From: Tethya wilhelma
Taxonomy: Eukaryota; Porifera; Demospongiae; Tethyida; Tethyidae
Assembly (NCBI GenBank): GCA_964030475.1
Contig: CAXIPT010000003.1
Location: forward strand, 11,490,667-11,554,666
Length of the DNA: 64,000 nt
Direction: 5' to 3'
Part shown: positions 11,329 through 22,231 of the stretch, piece by piece
How the letters are laid out: each line of letters opens with the position of its first letter
Numbering within the stretch: the stretch's first letter is position 1
Notes under the pieces: model-generated
What the model was told of the DNA's origin: nothing
The model's input: the letters and a program-made list of their open reading frames with translations, nothing else
The model's database searches: none
Program-made: the position numbers and the translations under genes

Positions 11329-12026
11329 CAAGCCTCGGCACCCTGGCTAGCACACATACACATACACTGTGTAAAAGAGTGTATTATACCTACATGTATG
11401 GCCCAGGTGTATCAACAAAACTAATCTACCTATCATAGTATAGTACTGAGGCCCAAGTTAGCCTATAGTCCCCAGGCTCCTCAGCTTAGTAGCCCGTCAG
11501 GCATGTAGTGAAGCTCACTGATACAAACAACACATCTAAGCTCAGTACTAGATCATATAATTTATGACACAGTTCTGAACTTCAGCCTCCTCATCTGCTC
11601 ATCATTGCAGTCTGACCAAGCAACACTGCCAACAGTAAGAACAGTACTAGATCATACATTCACAGTTCTACAAAGTGTTTTTTCACTTGAGTTACTTACC
11701 TGACAAAGCATCTGATTTTCTATGCAAGCTCAACTGTATTTCTAGATAACGCACATCACATGGGGCGTGATCGATGGGCGCGGTTTCGAAGCCTAAGCGC
11801 TCAGAGATGCACAAAAGCCTCAGATCTCAGAAACTACAGCATTTCGCAAGATCCTACACGACAAATTTCAAGATAATTTTGATTCATGAACGTAAGTACC
11901 TTCCATTTGGACTCTACAGCTGCCGTTCTTCAGATAACTTAGTAACAGACGGACACACACACACACACACACACACAAAACGACTACCATAACCCTCTGC
12001 ACGTGCTACGCACGTGCCGAGGCTTA
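11329..12026. mobile_element. MITE-like element with AAGCCTCGGCA ends
   Basis: Begins CAAGCCTCGGCA at 11329 and ends TGCCGAGGCTTA at 12026, an inverted terminal repeat. The right part (GTTTCGAAGCCTAAGCGC..., CATGAACGTAAGTACC, a CA run, then CCATAACCCTCTGCACGTGC) is the reverse complement of sequence at 50723-51000 and 58915-59135, so this is a dispersed family of at least three copies. It overlaps the possible 5' exon of TRAF copy A. Confidence 0.7.
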
Positions 12027-12577
12027 ATCAACTCAATGTTTGGTGTTTTGTTTCCCAAGCCACCATGAGTTTTAATAGACTTGTGGTTTTATGTATTTCC
12101 TGTAATCTGTACACTACAAACTTGTTCTAAAAATAGCTATCGTCGCTTTTGAATATGAAAACTTCAAAGAAAACAATCTTGAGATCTGGGAACCATAGAT
12201 CTTTCAAATTCTAGCCGAATGCTCTTCAACCGGAGCAGAGAATAAGATTCACAAGGAGTGGGGCTCGCTTCGCTCGCCCACTCCTTGATTGTGTATGTTT
12301 ATAGGATCAGTTACTATAACTCAAACAATAGTAAGATAAAACTGATGAGCAAAGCTATTGTGTATAAAATATTCTTCTATGGTCAGTTGGCTTAGGATAA
12401 CCTTTGCAATTGAAGCAACACATAACAATCACATCAATACTGGCATAAGCAATTGGAAACTCAAAGGGAAGCAATGCTGCAGGTGTATATATAATGCTCT
12501 GCTTAGCCAGCTGATTACAAAAATGGTGGAAGTCGGAAAAGGGTCGTTTGTGACGTCACGTAGTGAAGTAAATTGCT

Positions 12578-12804
12578 GAGGAGGTTGCAAGTGCGCAATT
12601 AGAGATCACGCGGATAACGTTGATTGCTTAAAAAATTGCTGAGCCAGCGATCTTTTTCTGCCTGATCAGCATTTTTACTCTGTGTACTGCAGGTATACCT
12701 CCGTAAATGTTGCTGAATCAGCAGAAAAAGATCGCTGATTCAGCAATTTTGTAAGCAATCAACGTTATCCACGCGATCTCTAATTGCGCGCTTGCAACCT
12801 CCTC
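12578..12804. repeat. Fold-back (snapback) element
   Basis: GAGGAGGTTGCAAGTGCGCA at the left pairs with TGCGCGCTTGCAACCTCCTC at the right. Arms of about 100 bp are nearly perfect and enclose a short centre around the CTGCAGG at 12688. It resembles a non-autonomous hairpin transposon. Confidence 0.85.
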
Positions 12805-13114
12805 TGGCAAAGAAACTCGTTATCTGGCTAGCTGTGTTTCATGTACAGTGACAAAGAAGCAGACTCCTAAAAGCGAAAGTTCTCCCCTTGCTACGCTTCT
12901 TTTGTCAAAGATTGGCTTCTCTATCACGCTACTTTGTCGGATACATACGCCACTGGTAAGCCTTGTCAGCGATCTCAAAAAAGTTAGCCTTACTTGTAGC
13001 GCCTGTGATTCTATCCTAGGCTAGTACTATCTAAGCTAGTTCTCAAGGCACACTTTTTATAGCTTGTATTTTTCACAGTACAAAGAAAAAGTAGCGTTTT
13101 AGCTCTAGGTCGCA

Positions 13115-13139
13115 TCACTTCCGGTGCCGTGACCCTCCG

Positions 13140-13183
<44 letters not shown>

Positions 13184-16100
13184 CAAAGTGAATGTAACAG
13201 GAGGAGTGGGTGTTCCGATAAATGGTGAGGGTAGACGATGTTCATGAGATGCTTGAGAGGATGACAGAGGAACAGGCACAGCATGAACATGATATCTTAG
13301 TCTTTCATATTCACATATTATTTGCTTCAGTGTTACTTGCAGTTGTTCATACTGTTTGTTTATTGCATTCATGCCCAAAATTTTCTGACCCATCACTGCA
13401 ATAAGTTTTTGCCCTTCAAGAAATGCTCTATCCAGAGATGACTTGCTGCTCTGAAGTAGACTCAAGTGAATCTCAGAGTGATCTTTGAGATGGGCTGGTA
13501 CATCTTCACGGGCTACTCTCACTTCACATCCTACAGACTTGAATTTGCAGTCAACATGTGAAAACAGACATCCTTCTAGTTCTCTGTCAACTTGTGGCTC
13601 CTCATTCAGATGATTCTCCAGCTGTCTCAGTTCTCCCCTCCAGGTACAGCCCTTGTCTCTGTGGGTGCAGTAGACCTCATAGTCATACAATGAGCGTTTG
13701 AGTCTTTTGTCAGGGAAAATGGTGATACTCTCTTCATTGCAAGTGGGACAATGTTTGTTTTCATCTTTCAATCGTTCAATACACACTCTACAGAAGCTGT
13801 TTCCACAGCAGGTGACTTGGTGAGGCTCTCGAAGGATTTGAAGACACACAGGACACTCGTACTTTCTTTTTCGGCGCTTCTCAACAAACTCACAAGTAAA
13901 TCCACCGGGTCCACTTTGTTCACAATCAAAGTCCTATCATGGTTACAATGATCAATTATTATATCTGTATTTGTATAATATTATGACAAACCTGGTCTTG
14001 TGACTCTCTGTCCTCATCCCTGTTGTTGCCTTTGTCTTGTTTGGCAACTACTTCTTCACTCTCAACTCCAGCAGCTAGACTGGTTGAAGCTACTGTGTCC
14101 AGAGGTACTGCTCCATCATCATGGTCATCAGATTCTGAATCTGAGCTCTTTTTATCCGGACGAATGTACATAGACATGTGTAATGACATGTAATAAGATG
14201 TTATATACATGGTACACGTACACAATGATTATTTGTAACTTGTTACACATTCACTGTACCCTTGTAGCCTCGTACCCAGGCCACTCCCTCTTTTTAGTGT
14301 TTCACGCTAAAAATCGGGTTTTAGCGTGAAACACTAAAAAGAGGGAGTGGCCTGGGTACGAGGCTAGTACCCTTGATCACCATACTGTTAGTTTAAGCAA
14401 CCAGTACATCTATGAATATCATTAAAAAGAACAAACTTGATAGGCCTACTACTACGCACAAAATGTATGCATATACTGTCTAATTGCCGAGCACCTTAGC
14501 GCGAGGCAGTGTAATCTTGCAGGGCCAAAACTTGTGGAAGTAGCCTACCAATTAAGCGTCATAACATTGGATGAAAACAGTGCCAATTTTAAAATTGTTC
14601 CAATTATGCATTTGAATTTGATGACCTTTACCAATCGATGTCATTGAACACGTGCATGCAAGCGTCCACGTCACACTATTGTCTATGATCTATGATGGAA
14701 CACAGTAGTCTCATCCCCAGACTGGGGACGAGACTAGGAACACAGCCACTGAAGACTGGAGTGCAGCTGCTGGTTGCATGCCATACTTGAATTATTGTAG
14801 CCGATCCTCTAACTAACACCAGAAGAGGTGAGAGTCACTAGTCTGCTTGATACCACTGTGACTCTAGCAAAATGATTATGATTACTGTCTGCATGCACAA
14901 TAAGCAATCAGATTCAGTGATTCTAGATCATATAGCTTAGCACTGGCTGAACTGATACTGCTTTTGTGATTCAAGGAATGCCTATATCTGCGCGAGACAA
15001 TTTCCCTGCACTCAGTGTACTATTAGTTTTACATTGGCACCTAGACATGCACGTATTCATGCATGCATGAATGTCAATTAATATGATATTGTGTGCATCA
15101 GTTCTATACAATGGCATACTGACAACATACCTGTTGGTCATCATAGATGCACTCCTCTCCAACCATCAGTTTCAATACATTGTACAATCGAAAGAAGTCA
15201 CAGAGTTCATCTCTGTTGAACTGGACTGATTTGGGCACAGAGAACACCAGAGCTATGCTGTTGAATTTGAGGCCATTCATTTTGGGCAGGAGTTGAAGGA
15301 ATGAAAATTTTTTAGAAAAATTGCACCGAACTTCCTCAAGGTCAGCCAGTGTCTTCTCATACCATTCATCTCCAAGTGTTGCTACAATAGGAAAGTAGTC
15401 TTCATCAACAAGATTGATGCTTCTCTCACCGATGTAGTCGGGTATTTTAATCTTCTTACGAAATGTTGAAAGCTCTGTCACATACCCACTCATCTGGTCC
15501 ACAATCTCAGAGTCCTTGGGAGCAAAACGACTGACAAGGTAACGTAACAGATCAGGATGGAGATAATCCCAGAAGTACTTCAGAATCCGAAACAGCTCCC
15601 TGACTGTCTGGGTCCTCCAAATTTGTGATTCTTTACTCTCAAACAGTTGGCCAAATGGAGCCATCAAGTTCACAGGCAGGTGGCATGAGTAGCGTTGAAG
15701 TTTTATGAGGGGAACACATTCCTCAAAGTACTCTTCAATATTGACCACAAGATCCAGAAAGAGACTTTCAATTTCTTCTGAAGTTCCAAGGGAGCTACGA
15801 GCAATTGTGGTCTCTTGGTGGAGACCTTCAGAGATAGAACTAGTCAAAGTGGGTAAACTCTGACTAAGAGGGGTTGCCATTGGTACCAAGTGGTGTACAG
15901 ACTCAAAATTTTGCCGACTGCTTTCTTGCACATGTTCAGCTGCTAGGATCATAGAAAAACAAGGTAGTAATTATAATCTTACATATATATTATTTCCTTA
16001 ACTTTTATAAACGGGTACTCTTTTCAGCAAATTGCAGATTTTCGCTAATAATAAAAGTCACGCTAAACGTTAGGGCAAGCTAGGTAAAAGGTCAACATTA

Positions 16101-16570
16101 TTGTGTGGAAAATAATAAATTGCAAAAAATTAATTTGTATCTGCTAAATGGATGTCAGGAAGAAATCGCTAATTAAACTTAGCCTAGGGAATAATAAACT
16201 TAGGGAGTTAATCTAATTAATGCTCACCTTGTTTTGGTTTCTCCAGTAGCTGACACACTTTACAAGCCAGGTTTGCTCTACTGATGTTCAGCAGTACTTC
16301 CAGAAGTTTCCTGTAAGTAGCTTTGAAAGCAAACGTTTCTTTCCATTGCATTAGAGCATTCTTCCTCTTCACTTCTTGGCTCATATTGTCTTCTTTGATG
16401 GCATCAATTTGCTGTGTGCTGAGACCGAGGTGAGAGGCAAGTAGCTCCCACGAATCCAGCAAGAGGGCTATCTCTTTGATGTGCTCATCAGTGCACTCCT
16501 CATCTAGAGAGCCTTGAGGCAATTCGTAACGATTCTCAAGTTCAGCAACTGTAACTACACCCTCTGCCAT
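13115..16570 (-). CDS. Death domain-helical module-RING-TRAF zinc finger protein, copy B, MATH lost
   Basis: Exons 16228-16570 (death domain, start MAEGVV), 15131-15942 (helical module), 13992-14147 (acidic linker) and 13115-13933 (RING plus TRAF zinc fingers) join in frame to about 709 residues. The death domain shows the six-helix pattern with SWELLASHLGL and QIDAIKEDN. The helical module contains LQRYSCHLPVNL, a YFWDYLHPDLL segment and a C-terminal ALVFSVPKSVQFNRDEL. The RING-TRAF exon matches copy A until the second residue block of MATH, where a (CA)n tract at 13142-13182 replaces the domain. The frame then runs through Val-Cys repeats into unrelated sequence and stops. The product would lack the trimerisation and receptor-binding domain. 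All splice phases are compatible with skipping to the copy A exons. Confidence 0.75.
13142..13182. repeat. (CA)n microsatellite at the MATH breakpoint
   Basis: About 20 CA units sit exactly where copy B loses homology to the MATH domain of its paralogues. Confidence 0.9.
14265..14366. repeat. Perfect 102-bp hairpin element
   Basis: Arms of about 48 bp beginning TAGCCTCGTACCCAGGCC are perfect inverted copies around a seven-base loop (ATCGGGT region). The ends define the TAGCCTCGT fold-back family also seen at 29866-31397. It lies in the intron between linker and helical exons of copy B. Confidence 0.9.
14367..15130. other. Large intron of TRAF copy B
   Basis: Non-coding, with a short palindrome at 14705-14737 (TAGTCTCATCCCCAGACTGGGGACGAGACTA, described here by its ends). 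No exon recognised. Confidence 0.5.
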
Positions 16571-16714
16571 TTCACATGTACAGCAAACAGCTAGCTAGCT
16601 CTGGCTTCGATCTGCCGCACGCATCAAAACGTAGTGTATTTTGTGCGCATGCGCACTATGAAAACGAACATTGGCAAAAGACGTAGACCACTGAGATGAG
16701 ATTTGATTATGTTC
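16571..16714. promoter_or_regulatory. Probable promoter of TRAF copy B with NRF1-like site
   Basis: GTGCGCATGCGCAC at 16643-16656 lies about 75 bp upstream of the copy B start codon, fits the NRF1 consensus, and matches the position of the same site upstream of copy C. Confidence 0.5.
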
Positions 16715-17110
16715 AGCCATCTTTCCCACCCATTCTCATCCATACCAAAGCTCTAGAGAAACTTCCTCGCCAAGAAACAGCTGCAAGTGAATTGAGCTGT
16801 TTACTTTCTTTAAGTGAGCATACATTAGATCCAAAGCTGCTGGTATGATCCTAAACCTAGTGATTTCTCTTCCATTCACAGACCATTTGGGTCTGGACCA
16901 CCACAAGAGAGAGTGTTTGAAAACAGCAACATGTCATTGAAGTGTGTGATTTATAAAATTTTAATTTCTAAACTACAAAGTATATATACAGACTACATGA
17001 TAGACATTGGTTACACACGTCAATGTTTGTGAGATGTACAAAAAAAAAAAAGTTATAGCTTGGGTATAATATTGTTATCTAGGTTGAAATGTAGTTACTA
17101 AGTTTATACA
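16715..17110 (+). pseudogene. Relic of two-domain ependymin-like gene
   Basis: Short pieces match the gene copy at 44545-45440: the CATCTTTCCCACCCATTCTC block, GAAACTTCC...CCAAGAAACAGCTGC, the acceptor plus ACCATTTGGGTC, then a jump to GGACCACCAC...GAGTGTTTGAA, and the 3' flank GTCAATGTTTGTGAGATGTAC. The middle of the domain is deleted, so it cannot encode the protein. It sits tail to tail with TRAF copy C, as G1 does with copy A. Confidence 0.7.
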
Positions 17111-17251
17111 AAAAACAAAATTAATTATTTGGAATTGTAAAATCATTAACTTTGCATGGGTGAACTTTGCATGAATGTGAGATAATCAGTACGTAATAGA
17201 ATATCATTCTAAAACTATTGATACATACAGTACAAAAAATTTTACAAACTA

Positions 17252-20200
17252 TTAACGCAGGATGACACTAGTGATTTTAAACAGTAGGCAATTATTTTTG
17301 AGGTACGTTGGCTCCAAGTCGTTGTGGGAAATAAAATCAGCTTGTCCCCATAAATGTTTACCAGAGTTCCCATCTGTCACTCTCCCAGCATATATATCAG
17401 AAGTGTTATCATTGAAAGGAATTGTTCTCCAATAATGTCTCTTGTGGTCTTCCTGGTCTAGTAGGGTGATTGTGATATCTCCTCTGAAAGGCCATTTGAG
17501 ACGGTCGTCAAACTCACCCCTTTTCAGGAATGTATGTACTGCCACACTAGTTCCATGAGTTTTGTCTTCAGGTTGACCGTTTGGACGAACATACAATGTA
17601 ACTTTGTATCCGTATTGATGGGTGTAGAATGGTGGTGACCGCCAATGATCATCAGCTCTCTTGAGGGTGTCAAAGTTGGTCAAGGTGAATGTAACAGGAG
17701 TAGTGGGCCATCCAGTGAATGGTGAGGGAGGAAAATATTCAAGAGATGCCTGAGAGGATGACAGAGGAACTGGCACAGCAAAAACGTGCTCTTTTATGCT
17801 TTCGTATTCTTGAATAATTTGCTTTAGTGTTGCATTAACACTTGCCATCTGTTGTTCCTTTAGCCTTTCACATTCGTCTATCTGCTCTTCATGGCGTTCA
17901 TTAATTTCATTTAATGTGTGAATCATGCTCAGAACTTTCTGACCCATCACTGCATTCTGTGCTTGTGCATCAAGGAATGCTCTATCCAGTGATGATTTGC
18001 TGTTTTGAAGCAGACTTAAGTGGATCTCAGAGTGATCTTTGAGATGGGCTGGTATATCTCCACGAGTCACTCTCACTTCACATCCTACAGACTTGAATTT
18101 GCAGTCAACATGTGCAAACAAACATCCTTCTAGTTCTCTGTCAACTTGTGGCTCCTCATTCAGATGATTCTCCAGCTGTCTCAGTTCTCCCCTCCAGGTA
18201 CAGCCCTTGGCTCTGTGGGTGCAGTAGACCTCATAGTCATACAATGAGCGTTTGAGTCTTTGGTCAGGGAAAATGGTGATACTCTCTTTATTGCAAGTGG
18301 GACAATGTTTGTTTTCATCTTTCAGTCGTTCAATACACACTCTACAGAAGCTGTTTCCACAACAAGTGACTTGGTGAGGCTCTCGAAGTATCTGAAGACA
18401 CACAGGACACTCGGACTGGACTCCTTTTGGGGGCTTTTCAACAAACATACATGTAAATCCACCAAGTTCACTTGGTTCATGATCGAAGGCTTTGGCAATA
18501 TAATCCTATCAATATAGGAAAAGTGCATGGGTTAACTGATTTTATAAAAATATTATTATAGTACGTATGATTATATTGTATGACCATGCACTAATAATAA
18601 GTATGACCAACCTCCAAGTCCTGTGAATCATTGTCATCATCCTTGTTACCTTTTTTGGTAACCACTTCTTCACTCTCAACTCCAGCAACTAGGCTGACTG
18701 TGTCCAAAGATACTGCTCCACCATCCCGGTCACCTGAGCTCTGATATAACGGTATAAACAATGTTATAACAATCTGTCAGTAGCAAGATTGTGCAATAAT
18801 TATTGTCATACTAGTAAATGGTTGGTACTAAAAATATGTATGGAAGCATAACTATTCAAGCTGTTTACAACTTTGTCAGATTCAATCATAACCCAATTAA
18901 AATACTTACTCACAACGATTAACTAATCTACTACGGAATGCGTGCAAGCACATTATGCATGTAATGATGTGTGGTGATTATAATACTTAATAACAGCACA
19001 TGCATGAATTATGAAATCAGATAAGTCTATACAGTATACAATTGACAAACCTGGTTGCTGTCTTCAAATTTGTGGTGATTTTCTTTTAGTTTGGCAACTA
19101 CTTGACTGGCCATGGGTGCTGCTGTCTCCAAAGATTTTTCTCCAGCATCTTGGGCTTTAGACTCTGAATTTGAATCTGAGCTCTGCATGGTATAAAAGTG
19201 TTATTCAAATTTCACAACACTCACAATCAGTCAAATGATAAAAGTAGTGAAATAATAAATCTTTAATCAGTTTAGTAACAATAATCATCATTATGTTGCA
19301 GTAATTGTTAGCACCAATTACAAATAGTATGTATTTCTAAGTTTTCTACGACAGTTGTACTTTTTCAGGCTGTTGACAACTTTAACGTTATAAAAACCTC
19401 TACCCACTATCCTTAACTAATCTACTAAGGCATGCATGACAACCTAATGTAACATGATACGAACTAGTCTCGCGTAGCCAGCCCCTCTCTAATATTCGCT
19501 CCGCATGCACGCTCCGCGAAAGAGAGGGTCTGGGAACTTGCCCATACTATTGCTGTGCAGTTCCCCAGGATTCCTGGGGAAACCACAAGCCTTTGATAAT
19601 ACTACGTAGCACTTATAGTCCTATGGTTTCCAAATGTACACGTGTAGAGTTCAGCTAGCATTCAGGATATGAATATTATTATCACCTACTTAACAAACAC
19701 TTATTTTTCTGTTAGTCCGCCCATAACAACATTCCTGCTGCACAGCAATAGTATGGGCAAGTTCCCAGACCCTCTCTTTCGCGGAGCGTGCATGCGGAGC
19801 GAATATTAGAGAGGGGCTGGCTACGCGAGACTAGATACGAACATCATAAACACCTGTTGATCATCATAGATGCATTCCTCTCCAACCATCAGTTTCAACA
19901 CATTGTACGATCGAAAGAATTCACAGAGTTCATCTCTGTTGAACTGGACTGATTTGGGCACAGAGAACACCAGAGCTATGCTGTTGAACCCGACTCCATT
20001 CATTTTGGGAAGGAGTCGCAGGAAGGAAAACTTTTTCGAAAAATCACATCGAACTTCCTCGAGGTCAGCCAGTGTCTTCTCATACCATTCATCTCCAAGT
20101 ATAGTGATGATGGGAGTGTAATCTTCATTGACAAGATTGATACTTCTCACACCAATGTAGTCACGTATTTTGACCTTCCTACGAAATGTTGAAAGTCCTC

Positions 20201-21204
20201 TCAAGTAGCCGTCCATCACTACTACTGTTTCTTCGATACCAAACTCTTCAACAAGGTAGTGCAACAAATTGGGATGCATGTAGTCCCAAAAGTATGACAG
20301 GGTTATGAACACTGCACCAACTGTTGTGGCATTTCGAATCTGCTTTGATGCCTCTTCCTTAAACAGTGAACCAAACTGGCCCTTCAAATCAACTGGCAAA
20401 TGGCATGAGTACCGTTGAAGCTCACGGGGAGAAACTTTTTCTTCAAAACACTTTTCAACATGAATTACAACTTTTCGAAACGCTTCCTCCACTTCAGCTA
20501 TTGTTGTAAATCTTAATTGTGCGAGCAGCTGTACTGGTGGCAAGAACCTCTCCTCAGACTCAGCAGACGGAGTTTGGGTTGGGTCTGAAACTAGTACTAT
20601 ATGGATTAAGAGAAAAAAAAATATTTCTACAAATACTGATTTGACATTACATCAACTATAGGTAGTATACTCTTAATTGTTTGTACCATGCCCAGCTCCT
20701 ACTTCCCTCTATAAAAAATATTGACAATGATATAATAGGAGAGGCATGATTGTCTATATTGATCTAGATCTGACATCATTGTATCTAGGCCCACCCACAT
20801 AATCCCTATCTATTATAATAGTAGTTCAAGTAGTATGAGTCACTAGCTATATACATCAAAGCCTCACCATTTTTGGGTACAAGGTCACACACACGGCAAG
20901 CTAGATCAGACCGTTCAATCTTTAGTAATGCCTTTGACAAACTTCTGTATGTTGCATTGAAAGCATACTTCTGTCTCCACTTGTTCAGGATCTTAATCCT
21001 TTTCACTTCTTGGGTATTGTGATCCACTTTGATAGCTTCGATTTGTGGTTCACCGAGACCAAGATGAGAGGCCAATAGCTCCCAAGAATCTAGCAAACGC
21101 GCTATCTCATTAGCGTGTTCTTCTGTGACTTCCCTCTCAAGAGAACCTGGAGGTATGTGGTACCGTTTTCTCAAGCTATCTATGTCCGGTGGAGCTTCAG
21201 CCAT
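17252..21204 (-). CDS. Death domain-helical module-RING-TRAF-MATH protein, copy C (complete)
   Basis: Five exons join without frame break to about 862 residues: 20868-21204 (death domain), 19854-20590 (helical module), 19051-19182 and 18612-18740 (two acidic Ser/Asp/Glu linkers) and 17252-18505 (RING to MATH). Approximate residues: death domain 1-110 (SWELLASHLGLGEPQIEAIK; six-helix spacing); helical module 130-350 (LQRYSCHLPVDL, YFWDYMHPNLLHYLVEEFG, ALVFSVPKSVQFNRDEL); linkers 358-445; RING about 475-515; TRAF zinc fingers 525-600; coiled coil 620-680; MATH 705-862. Known TRAFs receive signals from death-domain adaptors and receptors; here both ends lie in one chain. It is cytoplasmic by architecture, with no signal peptide or membrane span. 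A TGCGCATGCGCA site lies about 140 bp upstream. A second ATG at 21234 could add ten residues. The role in death or innate immune signalling is inferred from domains only. Confidence 0.85.
18741..19050. other. Intron of TRAF copy C
   Basis: Between the two linker exons; AT-rich, no additional exon or repeat recognised. Confidence 0.5.
19463..19835. mobile_element. MITE with ~97-bp terminal inverted repeats
   Basis: The left arm begins CTAGTCTCGCGTAGCCAGCC and the right arm ends GGCTGGCTACGCGAGACTAG; the two arms (about 19463-19560 and 19738-19835) are almost perfect inverted copies around about 175 bp of unique sequence. It lies inside a copy C intron, 18 bp from the helical exon. No transposase is encoded. 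Confidence 0.88.
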
Positions 21205-21420
21205 GTCAATATCAAACCCAACACTAATGTTCAAGACTTGTGAGCTGAGACAGACAGTTCGAAGAATTTATACAGCAATCTATGATTACATCATGGGCGG
21301 GGCGCGCGCGCGAGAAGTGGCCCATGTGTCACAACATTCTGCGCATGCGCAAACTCATAGACTACGTATACCGCGTAGTCTACGTAATCTATGATGTAAT
21401 GATGATGTATTTAGTGCTGG
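21205..21420. promoter_or_regulatory. Probable promoter region of TRAF copy C
   Basis: Contains a GC-rich stretch (GCGGGGCGCGCGCGCG), TGCGCATGCGCA at 21340-21351 and a palindrome CATAGACTACG...CGTAGTCTACG at 21356-21390. It is unusual against the AT-rich surroundings. Confidence 0.45.
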
Positions 21421-21527
21421 ACTATATACAGAAATGAAAATGCACAAGTATTTGACTGCAGTAACCATATTTTTTTTTGACAATGTTACTAGAAATTTAA
21501 TTTCAACTCAGCTAACCTCCAACTATA

Positions 21528-21890
21528 GTTGTGGGAAATAAACTTTGTTATGTGCGTAATTACAGTTGAAGTCATGGTGAATGTCACAGGAGAAGTGGGC
21601 GTGTGACAACTACTGATATGATTAGATCGCCACCTCGATCAAATGGCCTTTCAAAGAGGATATCAAGATCACCCTACTTTAGATAGATCAGGCAGATCAC
21701 ATCAGACACTATTACTTACAACAATTTCATGTAACCTGATCATTATAACACTAGGAGGAAAGATAGGTCTGCTTAAGTATAAACAATTAGGTACACAAAC
21801 TTTTTAACCTAATTACTTATTAATATACAAATTATTATTAATGGTGGATGTCGCACTAACAGTGATTTCAAAGTGATACAGTCAGGATGG
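21528..21890. pseudogene. Scrambled relics of MATH-domain exons
   Basis: GTTGTGGGAAATAAA and GTCATGGTGAATGTCACAGG match minus-strand MATH exon sequence. AAATGGCCTTTCAAAGAGGA followed by ATCACCCTACTTTAG matches the same domain (the KWPF..DI.ITLL segment) on the opposite strand, so part has been inverted. A further copy of the 3' end (ATTAATGGTGGATGTCGCACTAACAGTG) lies at 21838-21875. None is open. Confidence 0.6.
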
Positions 21891-22231
21891 GTGGGAACTA
21901 CATGCGCCTGTGCCGATAATCAGCCTCCATATTGTCGGTATAGATGACTTTTCCTATGTGAGTGCTTTAGCGGTTAGTTGGTTATGGGAGGGAGCTGCTC
22001 GTGTTAACTATTCTTGCTTCTTTAACAGTTTGTCATCAATTAATTTTTTATCATTTTCACAAACAAAATAATTATCAATAAGAGTAACAGCTATACTATT
22101 TTCATTGTCTATGCTGTTCTTGGTCTATAGGCGTTTGAGTTTCTTGAGTCTGTTTCATTTTAGCTTTTCTCTGAGTGGTTTTACTTTGTACAATTACGTA
22201 CACAAACTTTCCTAATTAGTTATTATTATTA
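21891..22231. other. Intergenic downstream of TRAF copy D
   Basis: No gene seen. AT-rich DNA between the MATH relics and the copy D stop codon. Confidence 0.5.
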
